DNA of 64,000 nucleotides from a gamma proteobacterium HIMB55 (GTDB lineage Bacteria > Pseudomonadota > Gammaproteobacteria > Pseudomonadales > Halieaceae). The position numbers and the translations under genes are program-made. The stretch lies in contig AGIF02000001.1 in the NCBI GenBank assembly GCA_000227505.4, positions 2,500,035 to 2,564,034 of the forward strand, given 5' to 3'. Of the stretch, positions 42,716 to 52,027 are shown piece by piece (positions within the stretch are counted from its first letter, which is position 1; each line of letters begins with the position of its first letter). Below the pieces are notes generated by a model, which worked only from the letters and a program-made list of their open reading frames with translations, was not told the DNA's origin and ran no database searches.

Positions 42716-43990
42716 ATGGCGCGTTTTCTCTACAGTTTGTTGATTTCGTTGCTATCGCCACTCTTTGTGCTGCGACTGTTGGTGAAAAGTGTGAACGAAC
42801 CTGGCTACCGTCGTCAGTGGTGGCGCCGCTTTGCACTCGGCATGCCGAGCCGCGTGCGTTCGGGTGATGGCTTAATTTGGGTTCATGCTGTCTCGGTCGG
42901 CGAGTTATTGGCCGTTGCGCCTTTGGTTGAGCGCATGCTGCAAGAGTGGCCCGACAAAGCCGTCTTAATCACCAACACAACACCGACTGGCTCGGAGCAG
43001 ACGCAGAAGCTTTTTGGTAACCGTGTTGAACACACCTGGTTTCCATTCGATACGCCACTTGTCACGGGTGCCTTTTTGCGTCATTGGTCGCCCCAACTTG
43101 TTGTCATGGTAGAGACCGAGATCTGGCCAAACGTCATGGCCTCGGCCCATGAACAAGGTATTCCTGTTGCGCTGGTGAATGCTCGACTGTCATCGCGCTC
43201 TGCTCGGGGTTATGCACGTTTGGGTGACTTCACTCGAGAGACTTTGAAAGGTTTCAGCCTGATTGCCGCTCAATCAAAGTCAGACGACCGACGTTTCCGC
43301 CGAATTGGTGCTGAACCCGATGCGATGCAGGTGGTTGGCAGCATTAAGTTTGATATTGATCTGGCGGCCCGGCGAGGCCAGCTCGAAGTGATTAAAAGTG
43401 AGTTGGGCAGTGATATTCAATCCCGACCCTTGTGGGCCGCAGCCAGTACCCACCCCGGTGAAGAACAGCTAGTTATCGATGCTTATCAGGCACTGACTCA
43501 GCGCGGCATCGCGACACGGCTATTACTCGCTCCCAGACACCCGAATCGTACTGCTGACATCATTAAGTTGCTCGAGAGGGCGAGTCTTAGCTATCAGCGA
43601 CGCAGCGATAAAATGCCAATCAATGCCGATACGGATATTTTAATAATCGATACTCTGGGCGAGTTAAGTGCCTTCTTGGGCTTAGCTGACGCCGCGTTTA
43701 TAGGCGGTAGTTTGGTGCCCCGAGGTGGCCACAATCCGATCGAAGCGGCAGCTTGGGGTTGTGCGGTGATCACAGGCCCACATGTGATTAATTTCGCCAC
43801 CATCGTCAGAGACATGGAGCGGGGCGGCGCGATCCGAGTTGTTGTTGATCAGAAAGAGCTTGCGGACCGGTTGGCGAGTGTTTGGGAAGGCGACAAACAG
43901 GATAGCGATGCAAAGCGGGCGCAAACCTTCATTGAGACGCGCCGCGGTGCGACGCGGCGTCAGCTCGATTTATTGAAAGCGCTTCTCTAG
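42716..43990 (+). CDS. waaA: 3-deoxy-D-manno-octulosonic acid (Kdo) transferase
   Basis: A 424-residue inner-membrane-associated GT30 enzyme that adds Kdo from CMP-Kdo to lipid IVA. It has an N-terminal membrane anchor (about 1-22) and the conserved start region YRRQWWRRFALG. Active-site segments are HAVSVGE (with the catalytic glutamate), VETEIWPN and ARLSSRSARGY, and the C-terminal GGSLVPRGGHNPIEAAAWG. Full length. No ribosome-binding site is obvious. Also called kdtA. Whether it adds one or two Kdo units cannot be read from the sequence. Confidence 0.95.
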   Translation: MARFLYSLLISLLSPLFVLRLLVKSVNEPGYRRQWWRRFALGMPSRVRSGDGLIWVHAVSVGELLAVAPLVERMLQEWPDKAVLITNTTPTGSEQTQKLFGNRVEHTWFPFDTPLVTGAFLRHWSPQLVVMVETEIWPNVMASAHEQGIPVALVNARLSSRSARGYARLGDFTRETLKGFSLIAAQSKSDDRRFRRIGAEPDAMQVVGSIKFDIDLAARRGQLEVIKSELGSDIQSRPLWAAASTHPGEEQLVIDAYQALTQRGIATRLLLAPRHPNRTADIIKLLERASLSYQRRSDKMPINADTDILIIDTLGELSAFLGLADAAFIGGSLVPRGGHNPIEAAAWGCAVITGPHVINFATIVRDMERGGAIRVVVDQKELADRLASVWEGDKQDSDAKRAQTFIETRRGATRRQLDLLKALL

Positions 43991-44086
43991 AGCGCTCATT
44001 CTGTGGGGCGACTTAGGATAAGTCTGTCGTGTTTTGCTACGACAAGCTAATTGTCTCGCACGTAAATAGCGGCTAGCAGCGGTTAA

Positions 44087-45511
44087 TTAACCTTCTTCAG
44101 AGGCAGACGCGGCTTCGGGCTCTTCTAAGTAGGCCTCGAGTGCTGCAATGTCCTCAGGTGACAACGTACCTGCATTTTCTTTCAGACGCATGCTGTTGAG
44201 TACATAGTCATAACGGCTGTTTGCGTAATCGCGCTGTGCTGCGAAAACGGCGTTTTGCGCGTTCAGTACATCAACGATATTGCGTGTGCCCACCTCGTAG
44301 CCAGCAACCGTTGCATCGAGCGCACTCTGCGTTGATTTGATGGCTTGCTTGCGCGCTTTCACGCGAGCGACATCGGAGCTGACCGTCATATGGAGCGAGC
44401 GCGACGCCGTAATCGTATTGCGCGTGAGGTTGATTCGGTTTTCACGGGCTGCGTTGAACTGCTCAGCTGCACGTCGGCGATTAGCGCTAATGGCGCCACC
44501 GGCGTAAAGCGGCATGTCGAGACGGATTTGGAAAGATTCGTCCTCACCCTCTGAGTTGGGCGGCAGGTTGAAGGCGTTAGGCGGTGTTACGGTACCGGTA
44601 GTGTCGCTTTCGGAGTAGCTGACTTGAGCACTGACTCGAGGTGCGTGTCCCATCTGTCGAGACTTTGCGTTTTGACGCGCCGCTTCTTCTGCGAAACGCA
44701 CAGCAGCCAACTCGTAGTTGTTCTCAAGTGCGAAATCAACCCAGGCAGAGCGATCGGTTGGCATAGGCAGCTCAGGCGTGAACTCGTCGCTCAATAACTG
44801 GAGTTGTCCGTGTTGCTGGCCTGTGAGTACCGACAGGCGCTCGAGCGCTACGGCAACATTATTCTCTTCGACGATGCGAGTCACACCCGCTAGATCGTGT
44901 CGTGCCTCAGCTTCGTAAACGTCAGTAATGGCAATGAGGCCCACGTTAAATCGCTGGCGAGTTTGCTCGAGCTGTCGAGCGAGCGCTCGCTCCTGTGCCT
45001 TTGCTGCACGCAAATTATCTTGCGCTCTTAAGACGCCGAAGTAGGCTTCTGAGACACGGACAATGAGATTTTGTTGAGCGGCGGCGACGGTCGCTTCTGC
45101 CTGCTTGCTGCGCTCGCTACCTGCCTTCCAATCAAACCATGCCGATAGGTCGAAAAGTGTTTGAGAGAGGCTAATGTCGTAGCGAGTCGTATAAGTTCGA
45201 GAACCTGTTGTCTGATCGGCAATCACCACGTTGCCATTGTCGAAGTCAACAATGCTGAGTCGGGTGTTTTCGCTATCGCGCATCGAGCGCGATACGCCCG
45301 TATTCACCTGCGGTAACAGGGGCGCAAGCGCAAGTGTCTTTAACTCTAGGTCTGCACGGTACTGCGCTGTTTCAGCTCTGAGCTGAGCGTCGTTATCGAG
45401 CGCAATCTCATAGATATCGAGGAGACTCTCGCTTAATGCGATAGGGGCCATCAATAACGTGGTGCCGGCAATTGCCGCTGCGGTGGCTCGTCTTACAAGA
45501 TGAGAAACCAT
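44087..45511 (-). CDS. tolC: TolC family outer-membrane efflux channel
   Basis: A 474-residue exported outer-membrane factor, the exit duct for type I secretion and RND/ABC efflux. It has a signal peptide (cleavage near ALS-ESL). Two repeated OEP domains start with LLDIYEIALDNDAQLRAE, and a conserved stretch YEVGTRNIVDVLNAQNAVFAAQRDYANSRYDYV (split here only by its length, near 400-430) closes the second. An acidic tail follows. AAGGAA precedes the ATG. It is divergent from yqiB-cpdA-parE, the same neighbourhood as E. coli tolC. Confidence 0.93.
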   Translation of the reverse strand: MVSHLVRRATAAAIAGTTLLMAPIALSESLLDIYEIALDNDAQLRAETAQYRADLELKTLALAPLLPQVNTGVSRSMRDSENTRLSIVDFDNGNVVIADQTTGSRTYTTRYDISLSQTLFDLSAWFDWKAGSERSKQAEATVAAAQQNLIVRVSEAYFGVLRAQDNLRAAKAQERALARQLEQTRQRFNVGLIAITDVYEAEARHDLAGVTRIVEENNVAVALERLSVLTGQQHGQLQLLSDEFTPELPMPTDRSAWVDFALENNYELAAVRFAEEAARQNAKSRQMGHAPRVSAQVSYSESDTTGTVTPPNAFNLPPNSEGEDESFQIRLDMPLYAGGAISANRRRAAEQFNAARENRINLTRNTITASRSLHMTVSSDVARVKARKQAIKSTQSALDATVAGYEVGTRNIVDVLNAQNAVFAAQRDYANSRYDYVLNSMRLKENAGTLSPEDIAALEAYLEEPEAASASEEG

Positions 45512-45718
45512 TCAAATTTCCTTGAGTGTGTCTTAGACCTAAAGAGGCGCGGAGTTTAACATCGTATACGTTGCGGCGGCGAAAATACGTTCATCTTCTG
45601 TATGAGCACAATTACCGTCGCTGATTGCTACACTCTGTGTCCTAATACCTATGGGTCGTAATTGCTATTGGTACAGGCAGTAGATCAAGTCGAAACTAGT
45701 TAAGGCAACATCGTTTTG

Positions 45719-46171
45719 GTGCAAAAGAGTCGAAAAAGGCAGCGGTTTCATATGGATCTCACGGAGCTTCACGCGCTCTGTGAAGCCAACTATGTGCGCC
45801 TACTCCGACTGTTTCCCGATTATCAACAAGCGAATGACCGGCGCTTTAAGTTGGGCTCTCGACTGATCGTAATGACGGTGATCGAGCGTGATCGTCACAC
45901 CACTACTTTAAGCATTGATTACCACGCGACGGATCTGCCTGAACTAATGCACTCCAATCTCCATCTGCGGATGTATCACGATGTGGCTATGGCTGAGGTG
46001 GTAAAGCTTCGATCCGGGCGTCGACTGGAGTCGCGATACGACTACCCTAATTCTGACATGCACCAACCGGACGAAAAGCGTCAGCAGAATATGTTTGTGT
46101 CGGAGCTGTTGAGTCTTTGTTTGTCTGATGCGCACGCCGATGAGACCGTCTTCGAGGCGGGTGATGTCTAG
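45719..46171 (+). CDS. yqiB: DUF1249 family protein YqiB
   Basis: A 150-residue cytoplasmic protein of the DUF1249 family (LHALCEANYVRLLRLFPD near the start; SNLHLRMYHDVAMAEVV in the middle). Function is unknown; it is always found by cpdA and parE in gammaproteobacteria. I take GTG 45719 as start because the conserved RQRF-x-DL stretch lies before ATG 45752. The stop falls inside the start of cpdA, so they are coupled. Confidence 0.85.
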   Translation: MQKSRKRQRFHMDLTELHALCEANYVRLLRLFPDYQQANDRRFKLGSRLIVMTVIERDRHTTTLSIDYHATDLPELMHSNLHLRMYHDVAMAEVVKLRSGRRLESRYDYPNSDMHQPDEKRQQNMFVSELLSLCLSDAHADETVFEAGDV

Positions 46172-46997
46172 TTCGATGTTGTTGAAGGGGGATTTGCTTC
46201 TCCCAACAGACGCTAGTGAGCTCAGGTTGGTTCAGGTGACCGACACGCACCTTACTGGAACGCCCGACGGGGAGTTACTCGGGATGAACACGGCGCGCTC
46301 CGCACGTGCCGTCATCGATGCAGCTAAAAGCTCGGGTAATATTGATGGCTTTCTCGTTACCGGCGACATCGCAGCTGACGAGCAGCCTACGGCGTATGTT
46401 CAGTTAGAGGAGATGCTTGGTCAGGACACACCCAGTTTGTGGTTGCCGGGTAACCATGACGATATACGCTCGCACTTAGAACCGCTGGAACTGCATTTGA
46501 GACGACGTCTTCGAACGCCAAATTGGGATGTAGTGATGCTCGAGACGCAGGTGCAGGGTGAGGTAGGTGGCGCGTTGAAGGCGTCTGAGTTAGCTGCGCT
46601 TGCAGCGGCGATCGACCAGGCTGTAGCTGAGAATAAGTATTTACTCGTCGCAACACATCACCCCTTGCGAACGATGGGGTCTGCCTGGCTCGACGAGCAA
46701 TCGGTGCGCAACGCGGACGAGGCACTCAACATGCTAGCGCCGCATGCTGATCGTGTTATGACGATCAGTGGTCATGTTCATCAGGAGAGCGATGAGGTGA
46801 TATCAGGTATCCGAATGCTGACAACACCCTCGACCTGTGTTCAGTTTGCGCCTGGGTCGGAAGACTTTGCGTTGGATGATCTCTCTCCAGGTTATCGGAG
46901 CTTACGGTTGTATGCCGACGGCTCGGTACAAACCGAAGTTGTTCGTATTTCGGACGAGAATAACCGACCGCTCATTGGCTCCTCGGGTTATCATTAG
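46164..46997 (+). CDS. cpdA: 3',5'-cyclic AMP phosphodiesterase CpdA
   Basis: A 277-residue class III metallophosphoesterase. All metal motifs are visible: VTDTHLTG, VTGDIAAD, LPGNHDD, ATHHPL and SGHVHQE. Family members break cAMP to AMP, tuning CRP-type control. ATG 46164 has GAGG upstream and overlaps the yqiB stop by eight bases. In enterics nudF precedes and yqiA follows; both are missing here, leaving yqiB-cpdA-parE. Confidence 0.9.
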   Translation: MSSSMLLKGDLLLPTDASELRLVQVTDTHLTGTPDGELLGMNTARSARAVIDAAKSSGNIDGFLVTGDIAADEQPTAYVQLEEMLGQDTPSLWLPGNHDDIRSHLEPLELHLRRRLRTPNWDVVMLETQVQGEVGGALKASELAALAAAIDQAVAENKYLLVATHHPLRTMGSAWLDEQSVRNADEALNMLAPHADRVMTISGHVHQESDEVISGIRMLTTPSTCVQFAPGSEDFALDDLSPGYRSLRLYADGSVQTEVVRISDENNRPLIGSSGYH

Positions 46998-47047
46998 ACA
47001 CTCCGAATAAAGCCCGATTCCACTCATCGTCAAGGTAGTTTCAAGTA

Positions 47048-48931
47048 ATGACGCAGTACAACGCAGACGCCATTGAGGTATTGACTGGCCTAGAGCCCGT
47101 TCGAAAGCGCCCTGGCATGTACACCGACACCGCTCGGCCCAACCACCTTGCTCAGGAAGTGATAGATAACTCAGTCGATGAGGCGCTTGCAGGCCACGCT
47201 AATCAAATCGATGTAGTGGTGCACACAGACGGCGCTATCACGGTGACTGATAACGGTCGGGGCATGCCGGTCGACTTGCACCCCGAGCAGAAAAAGCCAG
47301 GTGTCGAGGTCATTCTTTCGACACTGCACGCGGGCGGAAAATTTTCGGATAAAAACTACCAGTTCAGCGGCGGCTTACACGGTGTAGGCGTGTCGGTGGT
47401 GAACGCGCTCTCTAAGCGTGTGGACATTACGATTCGCCGTGACGGCAATATCTACAGCATGGCGTTTGAGAATGGCGACAAGGTGGAAGACCTCGCCATT
47501 ACGGGTCAATGTGGCAAACGTAATACGGGCACCGGCATTCGGTTCTTACCCGATGAAAGCTTCTTTGATAGTGCAAACTTTGCAATGTCACGACTCATTC
47601 ACGCCTTGCGCGCAAAAGCGGTCCTATGCCCGGGCCTACGCGTCACGTTGCACGATGAGAAAAAGGGTGAGAAACAGGAGTGGTTCTACGAGGACGGCAT
47701 CTCCGACTATCTTGCGGATGCCACTATCGATTACCCGGTCATTCCTGAGGAGCCATTTACTGTCAGTTTCACCGGTGAAACTGAGGCAGTCGACTGGGCT
47801 ATTCAGTGGCTGCCCGAGGGCGGTGAAATAACAGCGGAGTCCTACGTAAACCTGATTCCAACTGCGCAGGGCGGTACCCACGTGAACGGCTTGCGCTCGG
47901 GTTTGCTCGAGGCCATGCGCGAGTTTTGTGAGATTCGTAACTTGCTGCCGCGCGGTGTAAAGCTCACCGCGGAAGACGTTTGGGATCGCTGCTGCTACGT
48001 GCTCTCTTCCAAGTTGGGAGATCCTCAGTTTTCGGGGCAGACCAAAGAGCGACTGTCATCACGCGAGGCGGCGGGCTTTGTTTCGGGTGTGGCGAAAGAC
48101 GCTTTTGCGCTTTGGCTAAACCAGCACACGTCTGATGCAGAGCTCCTGGCTGAGCTTTGCATCAATCGAGCACAGGCGCGTATGCGTTCCGCTAAAAAGG
48201 TGGTGCGCAAAAAGGTTGCCTCGGGGCCTCAGTTGCCAGGAAAACTCGCCGACTGTTCGATCGAAGATCCGGCGCGCAGCGAACTCTTCCTTGTGGAGGG
48301 TGACTCTGCGGGGGGGTCGGCGAAGCAGGCTCGTGATCGTGAGTTTCAGGCCATCCTTCCGCTTCGCGGGAAGATCTTAAATACCTGGGAAGTCGACGCG
48401 GGCGAGATTTTGGCCTCGCAAGAAGTGCACAACATCTCCGTGGCGCTTGGGATTGACCCTGCCAGCGATGATCTCGACGGTCTGCGCTATCAGAAGGTGT
48501 GCATTTTAGCGGATGCAGACTCTGATGGCCTCCACATCGCAACACTGATCTGCGCGCTCTTCCTTCGCCATTTCCGCCCACTGGTCCGTGCAGGTCACGT
48601 GTTTGTGGCAATGCCGCCGCTTTACCGGATCGATGTGGCTAAAGAGGTGTATTACGCACTCGATGAGTCGGAGAAAAACGGCATCCTAGAGCGGGTTGCC
48701 GCCGAGAACTCGCGCTCAAAACCCAACGTGCAGCGCTTTAAGGGTTTGGGTGAGATGAATCCTTCACAGCTGCGTGAGACCACTATGGACCCCGATACGC
48801 GACGTTTAGTTCAGCTGGTGCTTGATGCGGATGACGACACCAATAGCGTCTTCGATATGTTGCTTGCTAAGAAGCGTTCGGGAGATCGTAGGCAGTGGCT
48901 CGAATCTAAGGGTGACCTCGCGGACGTATAA
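47048..48931 (+). CDS. parE: DNA topoisomerase IV subunit B
   Basis: The 627-residue ATPase subunit of topoisomerase IV, which decatenates daughter chromosomes. The GHKL ATPase has NSVDEALAGHA, DNGRGMPVD and GGLHGVGVSVVNAL. A transducer domain follows, then the TOPRIM domain with LFLVEGDSAGGSAKQARDR and the DADSDG metal site, and the short C-terminal segment FKGLGEMNPSQLRETTMDP. The length and the absence of the GyrB insertion identify it as ParE rather than GyrB, as does its place after cpdA. Confidence 0.95.
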   Translation: MTQYNADAIEVLTGLEPVRKRPGMYTDTARPNHLAQEVIDNSVDEALAGHANQIDVVVHTDGAITVTDNGRGMPVDLHPEQKKPGVEVILSTLHAGGKFSDKNYQFSGGLHGVGVSVVNALSKRVDITIRRDGNIYSMAFENGDKVEDLAITGQCGKRNTGTGIRFLPDESFFDSANFAMSRLIHALRAKAVLCPGLRVTLHDEKKGEKQEWFYEDGISDYLADATIDYPVIPEEPFTVSFTGETEAVDWAIQWLPEGGEITAESYVNLIPTAQGGTHVNGLRSGLLEAMREFCEIRNLLPRGVKLTAEDVWDRCCYVLSSKLGDPQFSGQTKERLSSREAAGFVSGVAKDAFALWLNQHTSDAELLAELCINRAQARMRSAKKVVRKKVASGPQLPGKLADCSIEDPARSELFLVEGDSAGGSAKQARDREFQAILPLRGKILNTWEVDAGEILASQEVHNISVALGIDPASDDLDGLRYQKVCILADADSDGLHIATLICALFLRHFRPLVRAGHVFVAMPPLYRIDVAKEVYYALDESEKNGILERVAAENSRSKPNVQRFKGLGEMNPSQLRETTMDPDTRRLVQLVLDADDDTNSVFDMLLAKKRSGDRRQWLESKGDLADV

Positions 48932-49115
48932 GACTCACTAGAGTTTTGTTTTTCGCTCACAGCGTTTATAACTTGGAGGAAGCACCGCTCCCTGATCAGC
49001 TCTGAGGCAGGCCATGTACCCTGTAGAGCGCTGACGTGAACGATGCCCGAGCAATGGCGTTTGCCGCGTTTTTGCGTACCGATGTTCAACTGTAAGTAGT
49101 TAAAAGGTAAATCCG

Positions 49116-49697
49116 ATGAGAGCTTTATTAATAGCGACGACAACGTTTATGACTGCGGCTTTAGCGGCCCTGCCCGCCCAAGCTGATTGGTCGATCAATG
49201 ACACTTCTCGCGTCGGCTTTATATCGATAAAAAATAACGCCATTGGCGAGAACAATGCTTTTCAGCGCGTATCCGGCGGTATTTCAGAGGCAGGTGCCGT
49301 GACGGTGAATATCGATTTGACCTCGGTGGAAACAGGCGTTGGGATCCGCAATGAGCGTTTGCAGAAAATGCTATTCAATGTCGCAAGTTTCCCGCAGGCA
49401 ACAGTGTTTGCTCAGCTCAGCGATGCACAGTTAATGGCGTTGAAGTCAGGTGGCAGTGTTGCTGAATCTGTATCGGTCTCTGTCGCATTGCACGGGAAAA
49501 CGGTTTCGAAGCAAGTGGAACTAGCGGCCGCTCAAAGTGGCGACATGGTTCGCGTGACGACAACGCAGCCTATTGTTATTACCGCTGCGGAATTTGATTT
49601 GGAGGCCGGTGTTGCCGCGCTCCAGAACATTGCGGGACTCAATGCGATCAGCCGATCCATTCCCGTTACCGTGGATTTACAGCTCAGCGCAGACTGA
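49116..49697 (+). CDS. YceI family periplasmic protein
   Basis: A 193-residue exported protein with a signal peptide (cleavage near AQA-DWS) and a lipocalin-like YceI beta-barrel. The family's SRVGFISIKN opening is followed by a central INIDLTSVETG-like strand and the end IPVTVDLQL. Family members bind isoprenoids or other amphiphiles. It is convergent with the multihaem cytochrome gene, three bases apart. No dedicated partner cytochrome b561, which often accompanies yceI, is seen. Confidence 0.85.
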   Translation: MRALLIATTTFMTAALAALPAQADWSINDTSRVGFISIKNNAIGENNAFQRVSGGISEAGAVTVNIDLTSVETGVGIRNERLQKMLFNVASFPQATVFAQLSDAQLMALKSGGSVAESVSVSVALHGKTVSKQVELAAAQSGDMVRVTTTQPIVITAAEFDLEAGVAALQNIAGLNAISRSIPVTVDLQLSAD

Positions 49698-49700
49698 TAC

Positions 49701-52019
49701 TTAGCGACGCCCTGTTGCTTGCATAACAGCCATCAGTTGCGTGCGATATCGCTCGTAACGTCTGCGGTCTCCGGCATCGCGAGCGAAGGCAAGCAGTCCG
49801 TTCAAAATGTCAGGTTGACCGGGGTGGCTCGCGTTAACGGACTCCAGCATCGCCATCGCCTCGGCTTTATTCCCAGTATCGTTCAGCGCTACGGCGTAGA
49901 CGTAGCGATGGCGTGACCCTTCTTCCTCTAGCGCCGCTGCTTCTTTAAGCGATGCAAGACCTGCCTTGGTATCACCGAGACGGATGAAGTGCAGCCCTTG
50001 TGAAAACCACAGACTTCCAGAGTCAGGAATCCGCGTTATTGCATCGCTTAGGAGGTTTGAGGCTTCCTCGTTTCGCGCGTCGCGACGCAATAAATCCACC
50101 AGGTTCACAAAGGCGGGCTCAAGTTGATCGTTCAGCACCAGTGCCTCACGCAGTGCGGCCTCAGCTTTCTCTGTTTCCCCGCGGTCAGTCCAGAAGTTAG
50201 CAAGCTGGAGCTGTACAGAGGGCATATCCAAGTGGTCGTTCTGTACATCGAGGTACTCTGCGAAAAGGGGTTCCAACAGCGCAATATCTTGCGGACGAAG
50301 CTCCGCCTCGGGGACCCCTGCAAGCACCTGTGCGACTTCCATGCGCACGCTTAGGACCGGGTCTTTAATGAACGGTCGCAACATCAAGTAGCGCTGTGCA
50401 GGCGGTATCCCGCGAAGGGCACGAACTGCAGATGTCCTTAGAACAGGGTCATCGGCTCGAAGCAACATGGCACTCATATTAGGCAGCGCAGGTGCGCCAA
50501 GATTGCTGAGCTGCTCAATGACCGATGCGCGCATAAGCGCCGACTGTGTATCGTCTGCGACGATGGCCTCTAAGGTAGGAAGGGCTCTCACGTCACCATG
50601 ATCTGCCGCAAATCGTGCCTTCACCTGTTTGAGTGTTTTGAGGTCTCCTTCAACGCCCCAATCGCGAAGTGCGTCGTAGGCCCACGAATCGCTTTCATCG
50701 GTATGGCACTGCGTGCAGGCGTTTGGGCTCCCTGTTGAGAGCGAAATATCGGGTCTCGGTATGCGCATGCTGTGATCGCGTCGCGCATCAACCCCCATGT
50801 AGACCTGCGAGGGCATATGGCAATTCACGCAGGCACTGCCGCTGCTACTGACCGAGTGACGATGATGGGCAACCGCATCGTAGGTCTCGGGTTTGTGGCA
50901 CTGGGTACAGACGCCATTGCCTTGTGCAACGAGCTCATTGCTATGTGGGTTGTGGCAGTTGCTACATACGACGCCCGCCTGTGCCATTTTGCTTTGCATA
51001 AATGAGCCGTATACGTAGACCTCGTCGCGAATCTGGCCGTCGTGCCAGTAAAGCGGTGACTCAAGAACTGAGAGACGGTGCGTGTCTAATAGCGATTGTC
51101 CGTAGTGATAGTCGCCAAGCGTTGCGCGTCGCGAATGACATCGTCCGCAGTTATCCGCTTGTAATGTGTTTTCTAGGGGCGTCGATCGGTGCGCAATATC
51201 CTCTTCGGCAGATCGTACCCACTGCCCACGAGCAGCGAGTGCTAACTCAAAGCCCATGTCGGCGGCGGATGGGCGAGCTAGTGTTTCTCTCGGACGTTCC
51301 TTGGCCGATACCAAGCTGGAAACGTTGGCGGATGACATTGCTTGGCCTTGGGCTTTCATCAGCGATACATGATTAGAGCCAGGGCCGTGACAAGACTCGC
51401 AGCCAACATCGATTTGGTCATACGTAGTTTGGTAACGACGCGTTTTGGCGTCGTAGCCTTTGACGACATTAGTGCTGTGACACTCGGCGCAACGGCTATT
51501 CCAGTTATGATAAATGCCCGTCCAATGAAGCGGACTGTCCGAAGTGACAGGCTCTTGGTCTTCGTAGATGTGATACCAGCGTTGACCTCCTTCGATTGCT
51601 TTACGACTATCCCAAGCAATACTTAATGCATTGAGGCTGCCTTTTTTGATGGGCAATAACAGCTGCTGAAGTGGATAGACGCCAAACACGTATTCCACAG
51701 GATAGTCTGCGAGCTCACCCTTTTCATTGTCGGTATTAACCCAGTACGTACCCTCTTTTTTGAAGAAGGTAGTGGTTACGCCTTGGTAGACGAACTTGGC
51801 GTTATCGAAATCACCGAGCACGGTTTCGGCAGTAGCTTCCTGCATCGCGAGGTCGTGATGCGAGCCCGTCCAGTCCTTTACCTGTGATTCATGGCAGCTC
51901 GCGCAGGCGCTATTACCAAGAAACGTGGCATCGTCTGCCGCAGTGGCATGAGCAAAAAGATGGCTTACAAAAAGAAGGTGACCTAGCATCAGCAGCCGGG
52001 CGGGGCTGCTCACAGACAT
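49701..52019 (-). CDS. Eight-haem c-type cytochrome with HEAT and TPR repeats
   Basis: A 772-residue exported protein. A signal peptide (to about AHA-TAA) is followed by eight CXXCH haem sites between about residues 39 and 435 (CASCH, CAECH, CESCH, CGRCH, CSNCH, CTQCH, CVNCH, CTQCH). HEAT-like repeats (about 460-570) and TPR repeats (about 610-760) complete it. The haem part resembles cytochrome c554-type domains, in which such haems carry electrons or reduce nitrogen or sulphur compounds. The chosen ATG 52019 lies nine bases after the glycosyltransferase stop; an upstream extension would overlap that gene. No substrate is known. Confidence 0.85.
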   Translation of the reverse strand: MSVSSPARLLMLGHLLFVSHLFAHATAADDATFLGNSACASCHESQVKDWTGSHHDLAMQEATAETVLGDFDNAKFVYQGVTTTFFKKEGTYWVNTDNEKGELADYPVEYVFGVYPLQQLLLPIKKGSLNALSIAWDSRKAIEGGQRWYHIYEDQEPVTSDSPLHWTGIYHNWNSRCAECHSTNVVKGYDAKTRRYQTTYDQIDVGCESCHGPGSNHVSLMKAQGQAMSSANVSSLVSAKERPRETLARPSAADMGFELALAARGQWVRSAEEDIAHRSTPLENTLQADNCGRCHSRRATLGDYHYGQSLLDTHRLSVLESPLYWHDGQIRDEVYVYGSFMQSKMAQAGVVCSNCHNPHSNELVAQGNGVCTQCHKPETYDAVAHHRHSVSSSGSACVNCHMPSQVYMGVDARRDHSMRIPRPDISLSTGSPNACTQCHTDESDSWAYDALRDWGVEGDLKTLKQVKARFAADHGDVRALPTLEAIVADDTQSALMRASVIEQLSNLGAPALPNMSAMLLRADDPVLRTSAVRALRGIPPAQRYLMLRPFIKDPVLSVRMEVAQVLAGVPEAELRPQDIALLEPLFAEYLDVQNDHLDMPSVQLQLANFWTDRGETEKAEAALREALVLNDQLEPAFVNLVDLLRRDARNEEASNLLSDAITRIPDSGSLWFSQGLHFIRLGDTKAGLASLKEAAALEEEGSRHRYVYAVALNDTGNKAEAMAMLESVNASHPGQPDILNGLLAFARDAGDRRRYERYRTQLMAVMQATGRR

Positions 52020-52027
52020 ACGTCTGC

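Noticed and set aside
48192-48611. 139-codon minus-strand frame inside parE
   Set aside because: Shadow frame with Pro/Arg-rich composition over the conserved TOPRIM domain.
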